This document shows positions 39,162-39,700 of a DNA stretch of 39,700 nt, in pieces. The DNA is from DATAQC01 sp051001215. GTDB lineage: Bacteria > Actinomycetota > Acidimicrobiia > Acidimicrobiales > AC-14. The translations under genes and the position numbers were made by a program. A model generated the notes under the pieces. It saw only the letters and a list, made by a program, of their open reading frames with translations, did no database searches and was not told the origin of the DNA. Numbering within the stretch: position 1 is the stretch's first letter; each line of letters begins with the position of its first letter. The stretch is from positions 1 through 39,700 of the forward strand of contig JBPCNP010000175.1 in assembly GCA_051001215.1 (NCBI GenBank). The letters are read 5' to 3'.

Positions 39162-39571
39162 TCATCGTCGGACTGCTGAGTGAACGGCGTCAGCGGGCAG
39201 AACGCCATACTCGGCGGAGGTCTGAGCCTTCGGCGTTCGTTTTCGTCCTTGCCACCCCAGGCGCCCTGCACCACGGCGGTACACCCCGGTGAGGCAATCC
39301 AGGGACGCGGACGCACGCTCCCTCGCTGACGCCCCGCGATCGGTCAGGGCGATGTCACGATCCTGCTCAGCGTCGGTCCGGTCGAAGGCGGCTTCGCGGC
39401 GGGCCCCATTAGGGCTGAGTGGTTGAGAGTCTCTGAAGTGGTGCCTGCACCCACCGGAGTCGCGTACTGCTCAGCAGCCAGGTCCCTTTGCTCTGCAGCT
39501 AGGTCCCGTTCGTGGGCAGCCCGGTCTCGCTGATCACCGGCCCGGTCCCGCTGGTCGGCGGCTTCGTCGCG
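39162..39571 (-). pseudogene. Heptad-repeat GGDEF protein, decayed
   Basis: From 39571 leftwards the minus strand encodes heptads RDEAADQRDRAGDQRDRAAH then ERDLAAEQRDLAAEQYATPV, with an in-frame TAG immediately before them. After a frame change near 39405 it continues RREAAFDRTDAEQDRDIALT, ASARERASASLDCLTGVYRR and GAG, the start of a GGDEF domain typical of actinobacterial diguanylate cyclases. The GGDEF signature itself is absent. Right of it, up to 39680, nothing else is recognised. Confidence 0.72.
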
Positions 39572-39693
39572 CTAGTTGAGTCCCAGGGAGTGGTGTACGA
39601 GACGGGTGAGCTGAGGGAGGGTCCCCCAGCGAGGACAGCCACCGCGTCAACCTCAAGGAGCAGTTCCACAACAACCACTTGAGGAGGATCACG

Positions 39694-39700
39694 ATGACTG
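39694..39700 (+). CDS. 5' end of a gene cut by the window edge
   Basis: An ATG at 39694 follows a strong ribosome site GAGGAGGA (39681-39688). Only Met-Thr is visible, so no function can be given. Confidence 0.5.

Overview
The window is high-GC DNA from an actinobacterium. Marker families are a WhiB regulator beside a PdtaS-type kinase, DUF3107, DUF3090, DUF3817, an MSMEG_4193-like phosphatase, an ArsA-type ATPase pair, a class E-like sortase, a SigB/F/G-family sigma factor and an F420-type oxidoreductase. System I (Ccm) cytochrome c maturation is present instead of the ResBC system usual in Actinomycetota. Together this suggests a deep lineage such as class Acidimicrobiia (inference; no rRNA is present). 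No rRNA, tRNA, CRISPR array or intact insertion sequence was found.

Layout. 1-3.5 kb: a 47-aa acidic protein, an aldose epimerase, an SGNH hydrolase, then a decayed ABC exporter and degenerate DNA. 3.5-8.7 kb: three DNA glycosylases of different families (AlkA-like, Fpg/Nei, UdgB) interleaved with an aldehyde dehydrogenase and an FrhB-like F420/iron-sulfur protein. 8.8-12.2 kb: one co-directional run of phosphatase, DUF3090, PI3/4-kinase-like protein, cupin, anti-sigma factor and sigma factor. 12.3-19.4 kb: lipid kinase, WhiB, then on the minus strand PdtaS, two ArsA-like ATPases, DUF3107, and a molybdopterin oxidoreductase with its cytochrome b. 19.5-22.5 kb: an Fe-S block (Mrp, SufR-like regulator, cysteine desulfurase). 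22.5-24.4 kb: a small unknown gene, a hydrolase remnant, a GlsB-type membrane protein and a TPR protein. 24.5-29.8 kb: ccmABCDEF and ccmH in tightly overlapping order, with no ccmG. 29.8-37.9 kb: sortase, a VapC toxin-antitoxin pair, a secreted beta-helix protein, glycosyltransferase, zinc alcohol dehydrogenase, M23 peptidase and small membrane proteins. 38-39.6 kb: a graveyard of signalling genes (CBM48, STAS, GAF-ANTAR, GGDEF), with a new gene starting at the right edge.

Two patterns cross gene boundaries. First, fourteen starts that begin transcription units have a TANNNT-like -10 box ending 5-9 bases (usually 6) before the start codon, so most mRNAs here look leaderless. Second, a roughly 30-bp GC-rich element (core GGGCCCGAGCGGCCC) occurs at three loci. 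One copy lies between whiB and pdtaS, an array lies inside an ArsA-like gene, and another array lies inside the cytochrome b gene. The two coding arrays are read in different frames, so the element spreads as DNA rather than as a protein motif.

Functionally the window joins Fe-S and redox homeostasis (SufR, Mrp, cysteine desulfurase, WhiB, Ccm, Mo-oxidoreductase) with general-stress signalling and cell-envelope work (sortase, M23 peptidase, beta-helix protein, lipid kinase).
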